A stretch of 64,000 nucleotides of DNA, from positions 23,087,133 through 23,151,132 of the forward strand of contig NC_089274.1 in assembly GCF_963678975.1 (NCBI RefSeq). The letters run 5' to 3'. Below, piece after piece: positions 38,141 to 48,594 of this stretch. Under the pieces are notes generated by a model. That model saw only the letters and a program-made list of their open reading frames with translations. It ran no database searches and was not told the DNA's origin. Positions within the stretch are counted from its first letter, which is position 1. Each line of letters opens with the position of its first letter. Made by a program: the position numbers and the translations under genes. This DNA is from Dysidea avara. Its lineage: Eukaryota; Porifera; Demospongiae; Dictyoceratida; Dysideidae.

Positions 38141-38580
38141 CATGTTTATGCAAAATTAATGGTGTCACATCATAACTTATACATCTACATCTGCAAGACA
38201 CAATAAACAATATCTATATACTCATTGTTCATTCTTATCACATATTTTGGGTGACTTAATGTGAGGCTACTTAAGCAGTTTATTTGAGTAGCTGCTATAT
38301 TACTGAATATTTACCAGACTACTGTATGGTGGCTATGGGTAAACAACTTGAACAGGCTCTGCTTTTTGTGTACACCCTCCAGTGCCTAACTGGTAAAGTA
38401 GATAATAACAATGACTGTTCTATTAGACTATCTCGATCTTGATTTTATTATATATAATAGTGCAATAATTAATGTCACTGGGCCTGGGACCCAAGTGGCC
38501 CGGGATCTGGCTACGCCTCTGTCAAAGAGACACAACTGAAACCGTGTACAGTGTAATAGCTATATATAGCTATAGCAATT

Positions 38581-38718
38581 ATGGTTTGCTATAGGCACCA
38601 ACTTCTTCGGCAATCGTCTGTAACTTTGTGGAAGTACAATGCGAAGATGGTAGCTACTCCGCCAGTATATTCGCTAACTGCTGAGGACGAACTGTCTCCA
38701 GACTTTGACTTTGGTTAA
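38581..38718 (+). CDS. Small ORF or candidate first exon (45 residues)
   Basis: It opens with ATG, a basic start (MVCYRHQLLRQSSV) like a mitochondrial presequence, and an acidic end (LTAEDELSPDFDFG). GGTTAAG at 38713 could be a splice donor that replaces the stop. No downstream exon was identified and the family is unknown. It could be chance. Confidence 0.25.
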   Translation: MVCYRHQLLRQSSVTLWKYNAKMVATPPVYSLTAEDELSPDFDFG

Positions 38719-38825
38719 GTTGGTAGTATATAGTTAGGTATAATAGGTATTAATTTTTCACTCAGTATAGCTAGTCACAGCAAGTAGTGACGAGTGGCTT
38801 AATTAGCTTTAGCATTAACATTTAT

Positions 38826-38941
38826 AACCCGGACCAGTTTTGCTCGGGTAGGACCATTTTTGTTATCATAGCTGGTCCGGCTGGACCATTTATGTCGAAC
38901 ATATGCGGTCCGGCCGGACCGTTTATGAACCCGGACCAAAT
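38826..38941. repeat. Array of GGTCCGG...CGGACC palindromic units, right
   Basis: Units include CCCGGACCAG, GGTCCGGCTGGACCATTTATG-like and GGTCCGGCCGGACC (38908-38921). Reverse-complemented, the array reads TTGGTCCGGG...ATAA.CGGTCCGG, like the left array. The two arrays, about 2.1 kb apart, may be subterminal repeats of one transposon. Confidence 0.7.
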
Positions 38942-40899
38942 ATTTTGTTACAGGTTCCACTGTAGTTGCATCTAAAGCATACATGGGCAATGAAAAGTAA
39001 GAAGAGAAGAGCTAATCTCTTCTAGGAGCAACAAGAGGGTGTCAAAGGGTAAAAGTGTGCTAAACATTGAAATACTCTAATAGAACAGTCAACTACTGTA
39101 ATAGAACATCCATTGCTAAAATTCTTTAAACTATAAAGAACAAAGACCAACTCCTAGACCCTTTGATCTTCAACTTTGAACTCAAACCATATACTGCAGC
39201 ATTTATGCTGTATGAAAGTTATTTGTTGCTGCTAGAAATAATGATTTCACTTAGTTAAAGTGCTTATTCAATAAGGTTCAGTCAATTTTATTATTGCCAA
39301 ATTTGATCTCAGAAAGCTAAATTTGCAAAATTTTTCTGTGAGGATATGCACCCAACCCCCCCCCCCTAGATAAAGCATGCTTCTTCGTACTGAGTGTGCT
39401 TCTCACACTGCACTGTACTACACTACTATAGTTGTATCAACCAGTTGCCACATTTTTAGCCCCCATTATAAATACCCCCCCCCCCCCCTTGGGAAATCCT
39501 AGATCCGTCCCTGGATATTAAGACCTTGATGTTTTGTACATCACTCATACAAAACATTTAAAATTGCTATGTAAGCACTCAAGTTTCCCACCTTGTTACG
39601 AAGAATGCCATACATACCTAGTCTTGAATCAGTTAATATGTACCAGAAACTTGATAACTTAATATAAATGCTGATTGCATTACAACTGTTACTTATAATC
39701 TGTAATTGATAAGAAGAGGATAGTACAATTGATCCTTCTATATGAGACTATATATATATCTGACTGGATTTTGGAAAAATGATCCCGCCAAAGTTGTACA
39801 CCATGGATCGTGATAAATGGTTTTAGAATCCAAGCCTTTGTAACATGCCAAGGTTAGTGAGCATACATATGAAATTTATTCCAGAGATGCATCGTGATAG
39901 TGTAGCTAACCGCTGGTGGTATTAGTTTGATTTTACCTGGTGTGCAATTTGGATTGGTTTTGTAAAATCTGGTCAGAGAGTCACAGTATTGATCAGGACT
40001 GGACTTCATGAATTCTAGCTGAAAAAATTAAATAGCATTATCAACATAATATATAGACATCAAAAATAATGTTGTTCTTTATTTAGAGTGCATATACTAT
40101 AGCTGGAATATATTATGACTTCTCTATTCTGTATACAAATGTAGCTCACACATTCTATTGTACTTTAACAGGGATAGCTTCCTTTTCTTCATCATTTTTC
40201 CCACTGTAGAAAAATACAAAGTATTATTATAGATTGTGCTGCTGTGTGTGGCTACTTCGATTTTGAGTCCTGGAACTATATGTATAAGTTCAAACTACTT
40301 ACTATGCACTATCCAAGGTTGTTACTGATGACTGTAGTTAATGCATAAAACACTAAAAATTTAATTACTGCATCTGTTTGAGTGGATATCTATGGACTTG
40401 CAAAGTAAGTTGTAAATGGCATAGTGATAAAATAGTAAGTTTGGCAGCAATTTCATGGGTCAAATATCTTTACAGAAATTGAAGGTAATAATGCATTTTA
40501 ATATTTCCTATGATTCTCCATTAGATTATTTGTTCCAATCCATAGATTACCTGTGGGCAGGAGATTATTGACTCACAATCATGGCAACATGGCCTGTCAT
40601 TATAGCCCTTAGGTATCAGAAAACAGCATTTAAACTGAATCTAAAGGTTAATTAAATAGCTTTTTGAATAGGGAGAGACATTTTGCTTGGTATAAATGAT
40701 GGCCAGTTTCTATCATACATGCACACGTGATAATTTGCTGGTAAGTACAAAAATCTGTGGGATGAGAAGCATCTAATCAACTTTTCAACTTTGCTTGGAT
40801 TAAACGTGTGTAGCTAATAGCATGATAAGGGTCAGAGGGAATGAAAATATTGTATGCATTTGCACCTGTTCTTTAATCATATCGTGTCTATAGAATGCA
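38942..40899. other. Intergenic; repeats, no gene seen
   Basis: Two copies of the TACTCTAATAGAACAGTCA motif at 39073 and 39094. A hAT-like right end (CCTAGATCCGTCCCTGG, about 39498-39514) is preceded by C-runs, without an identified left end. The remainder is AT-rich and unassigned. Confidence 0.5.
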
Positions 40900-42020
40900 G
40901 TGAGTCAAGATATTGGCGATGTGATCATCTTAGACTATGGTTCTTATCAAATCAAAATTGGCTTTGCTGGAGATGAACTTCCCAAGTCGATTTTTCCATC
41001 TGTTGTTGGAAGGCCTCGTCACAAATCGGCAGATTTGAGGGACTTCTATGTTGGTGATGAAGCTCAGAAGACACGAGACATTCTAACCATGAGTTATCCT
41101 ATTGATCGTGGAATTGTCACCAACTGGGATGACATGGAAAAAGTGCGTAAGAGAGTTGCATATTTGGCTATACATTATTTCTATACAGATTTGGTATCAC
41201 ATTTTCTATAGCAAGCTCAAGATTAGGCCAGACAGACACCCAGTGTTGCTAACGGAGACTCCGTTTAATCCCATGGCCAACCGAGAAAAGATGACAGAAA
41301 TCATGTTCGAAACGTTTGGCATACCACACCTATCCAAGCCATTGCATCGATGTATGCCACTGGTTGTGTGATGGGTGTTGTTTGTGACTGTGGACATGGA
41401 GTGACTCATGTGGCCCCTGTTTCTATGGGCTATGGAGTGCCTGATTCTATCATACGTATGAATCTGGCAGGTCATGATGTCACTGATTTCCTAATACAGG
41501 AATTAAAAAAGAGTGGCCACCCTGTTAACCTTGAAGCAGCGCATAACCTCAAAAAAAAGATGTGTCACATTTTAAAACCTGGTGAGGAAATGCCCTCTGA
41601 AAAGCTACCATTTGAGCTCCCGATGGAAACATAATTGAGGTTGGTAAAGAAAGAAACTTCTGTCCTGAGATATTATTCCAACCAGAAATGATCGGCTTTG
41701 CTTCATTAGGCATTCATGAGACTTGCATAAAGTCAGTAAAGAAATGCAGTGAAGATATACAGAGTAGTTTATTTGGTAGTATCATATTATCTGGAGGGAG
41801 TAGCTTGTTTCCTGGATTGGCTGAGAGGTTGCAGAGTGAGATCACTGATTTAGCACCACCTAACATAAAGGCCAAAGTCATTGATCCTTCAAGTCGCAAG
41901 TATTCAGTATGGCTTGGTGCCTCCATTGTAGCTTCACTCTCTACTTTTCATCAAATGTACATTGGCAAATGGGAGTACGATGAATATGGGCCATCAATTA
42001 TCCATTGTATACGTGTTTAA
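40900..42020 (+). pseudogene. Diverged actin paralogue, two frameshifts, intron kept
   Basis: Exon 1 (to 41142) reads [20 protein letters not shown] and ends NWDDMEK. A 46-bp GT-AG intron (41143-41188) follows, at exactly the position of the intron in the actin gene at 19371-20561. Exon 2 starts [11 protein letters not shown] and runs to 42020 (KWEYDEYGPSIIHCIRV). Two frame breaks lie near 41320 (a small deletion in the region of actin PAMYVAIQ) and near 41622 (one base lost before GNIIEVGKERNF). There is no ATG in frame at the 5' end. A TCTATAG acceptor at 40885-40891 may hide an upstream exon. Because the intron is kept, it arose by DNA duplication, not retroposition. Substitutions are spread but coding-like, so it was probably a functional divergent actin until recently, or the breaks are assembly errors. 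Confidence 0.85.
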
Positions 42021-42663
42021 TAACAGACTACAAAACTTGAACAAACTTTATTGTGTTAACTTACTTAGTATGCAGTTGGTAGATATTAGCATTATCATTA
42101 ATTGTGACTGAGCCTGTGATAACTGTCATGTGGGAAGTAATCCATGTAGTAAAGATGTCATTGCATGCAGATAGTTATAGTTTCAGTATAGTATATAGCC
42201 TAAGTTGTCAGACAATTATAGCAAACCAATATTCAAATTGCATACTATAAAATTACTTTTAGTTATCATTTTGTCTTTAAATTTCAAAGCTAAAATAAAG
42301 GTCTGATCTGATTCAGTTTTAGCATTAGTTTTAGTTATATAGTAGAGGTCTTGCCATTCGTAGGTACAGTACAGGTCTTAAAATAAATATTTAGTCAATT
42401 ATAGTCGAAGTCCTGTGGAAGAATAGTACAATAGTTAGCAAGATACTCAATTAATTTTAGTTATAGTTTTAGCTTAAACAAAATGGCTCAGTTTTGAAAA
42501 CACCTGAGACAATTATTGCCACAATGTATTACTGGAACAGAACAGAGCCAATCAAACTCAAAACACTGAAAATTGCAGTCAAAAATAATAATGGCAAACA
42601 TTTGGGATAGGGTAACACGATGACTAATTTCACGGTCCAGGCTGGTTTGCAGCATATATAGTA
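42021..42663. other. 3' flank of the actin paralogue; no gene
   Basis: AT-rich with scattered TTTTAGTTATAG-type tandem degeneracy at about 42315-42475. Nothing coding recognised. Confidence 0.4.
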
Positions 42664-42918
42664 TATGTGACCGGATTTGCGAAAAGGTACCTTTTCCACA
42701 CATTTTACATGTAAGCAAACAAAATGATGTAAGGCTTGACTCCTTACACTGATTAACTTGCTTTAACTTTCATAATGTAGCCAGATACTTTAGCTGCACT
42801 CATGGAAAATTTCAGGCTATTATATGCAATGATAAAGACATTATGAAGCATCAAAGTTCAAAAAATGGGTCAAAATTTGTGTGTGAAAAAGGTACCTTTT
42901 CGCAAATCCGGTCACATA
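42664..42918. mobile_element. TA-flanked MITE, TATGTGACCGGATTTGCG ends (255 bp)
   Basis: Terminal inverted repeats of about 40 bp, starting TATGTGACCGGATTTGCGAA and including GGTACCTTTT, with TA on each side. Non-coding, Tc1/mariner-pogo type by target site. Confidence 0.85.
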
Positions 42919-43425
42919 TATACTCCACAGTGTATGGACTCTTATTATACTAAAATCAATTTTAGCATATATTGAAATTCACACGTAATTATTAGCTATA
43001 GCTAGTGCATGTGCTTCCACAAGTGCATGGGTATGATTAAGGACACTGGATCATGTCACAGTATAATGTTGACTGCACATGATCCTTCAGTCTCCAGAAT
43101 TTTGAGTCAACCACTCTATATCACTGATATATTTTAGTCTCAGTTGTACCTTCCTAAGAGTATATTATGCTATTAAAATTTTCACCTCAATCATAGTGAA
43201 GGTGGAAGACCTTCTTTACATTTTATTTCCATGATTTAGATATTTTTGTAAAAAAAACTTTATTCTGTCTATAAGCATGCATGCATATATTTATCCTTGC
43301 TTGTTTTGTCTTAGCTAGCTATACTTAATTTTTGCTTGGTATATACTCGACATGATTACATACCTTATGCAGTGCTCACATGATCTCTTTATGGTGGGCT
43401 GCATACCTGTTGGGTCAATGATATG

Positions 43426-43942
43426 CAGTGTTGGGCAAGTTACTTTGTAAAAGTAACTAGTTACATATTACTTGCAACCGAACTACTTAGTTACAGTTAC
43501 ATATTACCCCAAAAATAAAATATCTATAATAATATTACACATTATATTACTTTGTGTCTATGCTTTAAGCTGTCACGTGTGAAACTACCACCTTATCACG
43601 TGACATTATGGCGTTGTTGGGCAATGTGCAAATCTTGGTTATAAGTAAGAAGCTGGTGAATAAGCTTCATTCATGTAGGCTTCATTACTTCGTTGTGGCT
43701 AGGCGTTACTCAGTGGATCACTAACGAGATCAGTAACTTCGTTACTTGTAGTAATAATATTATGTAATATTAGATTCGTTACGCTAACAATATTACTTAG
43801 GTAACCGTTACATTTGTTAGTAAAGTAACTTGAGTTATATTACCTGTTTTTACAGCATATTTCGTAATATTGCTTAGTTACCAGCACAAAAGTAATATAT
43901 TACGTAACACGTTACATAAGTAGCGCGTTACTCCTAACACTG
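43426..43942. mobile_element. hAT-like MITE, CAGTGTTGGG ends (517 bp)
   Basis: Left end CAGTGTTGGGCAAGTTACTT and right end GCGTTACTCCTAACACTG are flanked by a perfect 8-bp duplication ATGATATG (43418-43425 and 43943-43950). The subterminal regions are packed with GTAACTAGTTAC and ATATTAC repeats. A related decayed fragment lies at about 57060-57180. Confidence 0.9.
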
Positions 43943-45332
43943 ATGATATGTGCAGTATATTGGGCTAAGGCAGAACCCTCCAAGTTCAGATCATCAGCTT
44001 TATTGGATTGCCAGTGGGAAAGGACCAGAATTTGTGTGGATCAGGAATCATACACTCATGTATTTTTGCAAATTCTGCATGGACTTCACAACATGATTAG
44101 TCTCAAGTCTACACAGGTGGTCTGCATATGCAATGAAAATTTTCATATGTGGTAGCCAATCTAATCATTTTGGCAACCAAAATTGGTCATTTGCATGTAG
44201 TTGTCCCATGTCTGATCTCTAATTGATACAAAACAGTAAAACGAGCATACATGTATATATACAGGTTGGCATGCACATGCAGTGGTATATACACAAGTTA
44301 TAGATTGAGGGGCAGGAAAGCTGGAAAGGGGAGGGGCACAAACAGGCTAAGGTGTAGGTGGTTGGGGAGTACGAAGGTGCTGGGTGACAGTTTGACCTTG
44401 AGTTTGACAGCTGTTTTAACTGTTAAATACTGCATGGTATTTTCATGAGTTATATAAACTGATTTTGGTCTGACAAGGTGTATATAGTATTTCTATCAAA
44501 AGAAATATGGCTCTTCCACAGAAAGGGAGGCATTTTCCCCAAATGCCACCACTGAGAAGGGCTTCTAAATGTGGGGCTGCAGATGCCAGTTTTCAGATGT
44601 ATACTCAGCAACTGTAGTAACCAAAATTCTTAATGAAATGTCAATAAAACTAACCTGCCTATAAACATCTGCTATGATTAAGCGTATCGGCTGCCATCAT
44701 GAAATACTGCCCCCCACAATACGTATATATTGTGGAAGGACATAAACATTACAAGTGGCCGTTGTTACAAGATTACTTTATGACTGTAAGATGGTGTACT
44801 ATATCATTATTGCCTCTGAGAGCAAATTTTTTAAAATTTGGCTGATTCTGATATTTTAATTGATGAATCACTACTAGCCGTACTATAGATGTGGCTGCTG
44901 ATTAAAGCATGCATTTCAGACAGTTTAAATTGCATAGTAGAATCAAGAGTTAATAAATAGAGGGTAACTCTTGGTAGAATCATATATTCACCGAATGTTC
45001 TATTAGAGTAGTTAGCTAAGTGATTGCTCTAATAGACTGGTACCAAATAAAAGGGCATTGAAGGGGCACTGCCCTTCCACTCTATACTGACCACGATTTG
45101 TCAAATCATAGATAATAACCCTAACAAGGTATATTAGGGTATGTTAGGTGTATATTATCATAGGGTATATACTATCTATGATATTATCTATGGGTCAAAT
45201 CGAGTCAAATCATGCAGACTGACCTTTTAGAAAATAACGTCATTATGGGTCAACATGGCGTCAAACAACGGTAACTAAGAAAATTGTACTTTGCACGAGA
45301 CTTTCTTCCTTTAATCGAAAAAGTTGATTGTT
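43943..45332. other. Intergenic upstream of the HEAT gene
   Basis: No supported gene. A pair of dispersed-motif copies lies at 44995-45035. A local inverted repeat (ATAGATAATA near 45105 and TATTATCTAT near 45180) lies about 150 bp upstream of the HEAT gene start. Confidence 0.5.
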
Positions 45333-47309
45333 ATGGCAGAAAAAGAGATTCTTGAAAAGCTTTGTAGTCATCAGAAACTAGACAGGGACAAAGGCGTAGA
45401 TGAACTAAAAGCACTGTTGCAGGGTGGTTCCACAGAAAATAAAATGACTCCATCTATTTTGAGCACACTGAAGACCGGTTCTACCTGGGAGGCGAAGCAT
45501 GGCTGTCTCATGGCGGCACAACTATTGATAGAACACGATAAATCAACGTCACTAGATTCAGAAATCCTACCACTACTTCCCCAACTGTTAGAAGACAATG
45601 AACCACGAGTAAGGCTGTCAGCTGGAGAGGTTCTAGGGTGTATTTGTCGTGTCAGAGGTCCTGCTGCCTTTGAGCAGATAAAGGGTACGATAGTATCCGG
45701 AATAACAAGCTATCTTGAGCGTGATGCTAATGCTACTCAAAGTGAGGAAGTGAAACAACTGGCAGACAAGCTCATACAAGAACAAGGTGTGCCATGTGAT
45801 GTAGCAAACATATTTCATGACACAGCAGGATGGAAAGCACTGGAGTCATACATGAATGCTCTCAAGTATGCTGCCGAAGGCTGTGGGAGTAAATTTCATC
45901 CACACATCACTCAAGACTTGCTACAATTGTTGTTCAGAACTCTCAGTCACACAAATCGCTTTGTTAGGGAGACAGCATTTTATGTGTTGGCTGCAATAGT
46001 TCTCTGCCTTGAGCAGCTGAAACAACAGGGAAGTGTCTCAAGTGATTTACTAACTCTTATTGCTAAGAGTTTAGCTCTTGGTCTTTCTGACAACTGGAGT
46101 CAGGTTAGAATGGCAGCATGTGTGGCTACCAGACAATTTTTTACCACAATGGGCAGTGTGGATGCAGTTTATCTTGACATTCTAATACCTGCCATGTGTC
46201 TCAATCGTTACTATGTAGCAGAGGGAGTTCGTGTTTATTCACAACAGACGTGGCTTACTGTAACAAAGAACCAGGGGGTCCATCTTGTAGAGGAGCGTAT
46301 ATCAAGTGTCGTGGCATTCTATGTGGCTCAGAGTAGTGCCGACAATCATGCTGTACGAGAAGCAGCATGTGCTTGTATTGCTGAACTTGGCTCCAAAGTG
46401 TCCAAGGACATTTTAAGTCCTCATGTGGCTAAACTTCTATCAACTCTGTTGGTTTGTTTTAAGGATGAATGCTGGCCAGTGCGTGATGCTGCTTGCTTGG
46501 CTTGTGGTAACTTTGTATCATGTTTCCCAGCAGAATGTCTACCTAAATGGGAAGAAATTTTGTCACTTTGTTTGATCAATCTTGAAGACAGTATATCATC
46601 TATCAGACAGGGTGCAGCTATTTCAGTAGCACAGATGATTCAGACTTATGGTGATGATGTCTTTGAAAATGTGTTGTCTATTTTGAAGACACGATTACCC
46701 CTTGTCAAGGACCAACCTCAAGAGGATATGAGTCAATCTGTTTATGATGACAGTCCAGCAACTTTTGGTGTAGTAAAGAGGGTACATGACAATGATCCCA
46801 GGTTACATTCTGATCAACAAATGTACTCATGTGGTTCACTGGCACCAAAGATGCGTAAAGGACGTAGTGACACAGGCGAAATGACAGGAGGAGAAAGCTT
46901 GTTCCAGAAGACAGCCCAGCCATGGGAGAAGAGCGAAGGATGCATCCATCTTTTAGCAGAGATTGTCAAATTGAAAACATACAATAGTCAAGTTGCTTCA
47001 CTACTTCCTATTCTAGCTGAAATGACAAGGTACAAACATTATGCACACCACCGTGGTTACTTTGAGACCATGCTCAAACTACTACCAGTTATAGCACAGT
47101 CCCTCGGGAAGAAAGAATTCAAGAAACATTTTGACATTTTCATTGATGCCATTTTCTACAGTATTTCATGTGACAGTGCTCTAGTGCAGGCCGCTGCAAC
47201 AGATTGTATCATCCAGCTGACTCAAATAATAGGAAAGATGATCACAAGAGGAAGAATTGAGCAACACAACATGCGATATTTGGACGCGTTTGACAAGATA
47301 GTACGCTAG
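45333..47309 (+). CDS. HEAT/ARM-repeat protein, intronless, function unknown
   Basis: A 658-residue protein from ATG at 45333 (MAEKEILEKLCSHQKLD); the preceding in-frame codons lack an ATG. It is a run of helical repeats with HEAT-like patterns (LLPQLLEDNEPRVRLSAGEV, LLFRTLSHTNRFVRETAFYV, VRMAACVATRQFF, VREAACACIAELG, VRDAACLACGNFVS, IRQGAAISVAQM). A low-complexity charged linker follows (about residues 465-530), then a C-terminal block (GCIHLLAEIVKLKTYNSQVA, HRGYFETMLKLLPVIAQSLG). No signal peptide or membrane segment. It is intact over nearly 2 kb with no intron, unlike its intron-rich neighbours. It lies tail to tail with AIMP2, 108 bp apart. Probably a cytosolic scaffold; I cannot name the family. 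Confidence 0.85.
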   Translation: MAEKEILEKLCSHQKLDRDKGVDELKALLQGGSTENKMTPSILSTLKTGSTWEAKHGCLMAAQLLIEHDKSTSLDSEILPLLPQLLEDNEPRVRLSAGEVLGCICRVRGPAAFEQIKGTIVSGITSYLERDANATQSEEVKQLADKLIQEQGVPCDVANIFHDTAGWKALESYMNALKYAAEGCGSKFHPHITQDLLQLLFRTLSHTNRFVRETAFYVLAAIVLCLEQLKQQGSVSSDLLTLIAKSLALGLSDNWSQVRMAACVATRQFFTTMGSVDAVYLDILIPAMCLNRYYVAEGVRVYSQQTWLTVTKNQGVHLVEERISSVVAFYVAQSSADNHAVREAACACIAELGSKVSKDILSPHVAKLLSTLLVCFKDECWPVRDAACLACGNFVSCFPAECLPKWEEILSLCLINLEDSISSIRQGAAISVAQMIQTYGDDVFENVLSILKTRLPLVKDQPQEDMSQSVYDDSPATFGVVKRVHDNDPRLHSDQQMYSCGSLAPKMRKGRSDTGEMTGGESLFQKTAQPWEKSEGCIHLLAEIVKLKTYNSQVASLLPILAEMTRYKHYAHHRGYFETMLKLLPVIAQSLGKKEFKKHFDIFIDAIFYSISCDSALVQAAATDCIIQLTQIIGKMITRGRIEQHNMRYLDAFDKIVR

Positions 47310-47417
47310 TTAGTGAATTTCTTATATCACTACATACACATAAATAACATACAAATGTATCTGAAATTTTCTTTATTATCGAGTGTATTTGTGTGCTAGT
47401 TCTAAAGTCTACTGGTG

Positions 47418-48495
47418 TTATTCGATTATTGGTGGGTAACAACCTGGGAGATTAGCCAACAGTGGGTTACCCATACAATTCTTCAACCATCTCTGGATAT
47501 TGTTTGCCAGCTTTAATCCACTACTAGATTCACATAACACACAGTAGCATACAATATCGGCTAATGAAAACTGGTCTCCAACTACCCACGGGTTAGATGC
47601 TATACTGGCATTGAAATTTTTAATAACTGAAGCCTTTTCCTTGGCATTGCCAAATAGAAGTGCCTGGTAGAATCTATCAATCCAGCAATCGATTATACTA
47701 GCTTTCTCCGGACCCAAGTCCTCATAAAGATCAGAGCAAAATTCCCTACAGATGTATCGTGCTATGTTGCCCATTCCTTCAATAGGGACTTGATCATGTG
47801 GAGCAACCATCATTTTGACTTTAGGACAGTAATCCTCTGAAAGAAAAAGATTTTCATAACACCAACAGAGAATCACTACAATTCTGTTGTACCTGATTTC
47901 CATATTAGAGTAATTTTTAGACGAGGGGGGCTAGTTGCTGGATTCCCCCCAATGAAAACATTTAATGGACATGCCTCCACTGCACTGGAATGTTTGAAAC
48001 AACAATGTGAAGTGGGCACCATTTGAGACACATATCTGTAGATTGCAACCAGAACTGCAGGGGATTGAGTGACTGGGCATGACACAGCTACATCAATGAT
48101 AGAGGGAGGCTGTAGTATAAAAACGACATTAAAGGGGGGGTGGGATTTTAATGTAATCTGCAACAAACCTGCTGTAAAATTGCTTCAGGATCAACGCCCA
48201 ATTTCTCACTTAGTACAGCAACTTTATCGTTTAGCTGCTGTAATTCTGTAAACAAATCATCTTGTCGCTTCTCTACATAATCGAGATTTATTTTCCCGTC
48301 CTCCTCCTGCAAACACGAGGCCATCACGCTATTACTCTAATATTTTAGCGCATTCCTTACCAAAGCTTTCCAATACGCGGGACTGTGTATCGGATGTAGG
48401 AGGTACATACAGTCAGGTAGCTTGATTTTCTTGATCTTGAAGTAAGGCTGAACCCGGTACATCGCTGGCCTCCCTTGAACATCCACTGTGGCCAT
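47418..48495 (-). CDS. AIMP2: AIMP2 (p38), scaffold of the multi-tRNA-synthetase complex
   Basis: Four exons: 48361-48495, 48169-48306, 47893-48109 and 47418-47836, totalling 909 bp, 302 residues (human 320), with consistent phases. AIMP2 holds together the cytoplasmic multi-aminoacyl-tRNA synthetase complex. The N-terminal MYRVQPYFKIKKIKLPDCMY matches the lysyl-tRNA-synthetase-binding peptide. A coiled coil follows (VEKRQDDLFTELQQLNDKV), with LSEKLGVDPEAIL. Then come a thioredoxin-like region (LKITLIWKSGEDYCPKVKMM, PIEGMGNIARYI) and a GST-C-like domain (IDCWIDRFYQAL, SNPWVVGDQFSLADIV, NIQRWLKNCMGNPLL). Introns are 50-60 bp. The gene is head to head with PRPSAP. Confidence 0.93.
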
Positions 48496-48594
48496 TGTCA
48501 GCTGTACACAATGTTCGTAGTGTCTTGAGCACACGTGCACAACGGAAAGTGGTGAAACAATAATAATGCCACGTGAGCCTCCGTAGAGGTACAG
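48496..48594. promoter_or_regulatory. Shared AIMP2/PRPSAP divergent promoter region
   Basis: Start codons of the two divergent genes are 99 bp apart. The interval contains CACGTG-like sites (ACACGTGC near 48532 and CCACGTGA near 48570), E-box-type cores that might serve both genes. No TATA box. This is the second such tight pair in the window. Confidence 0.55.
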
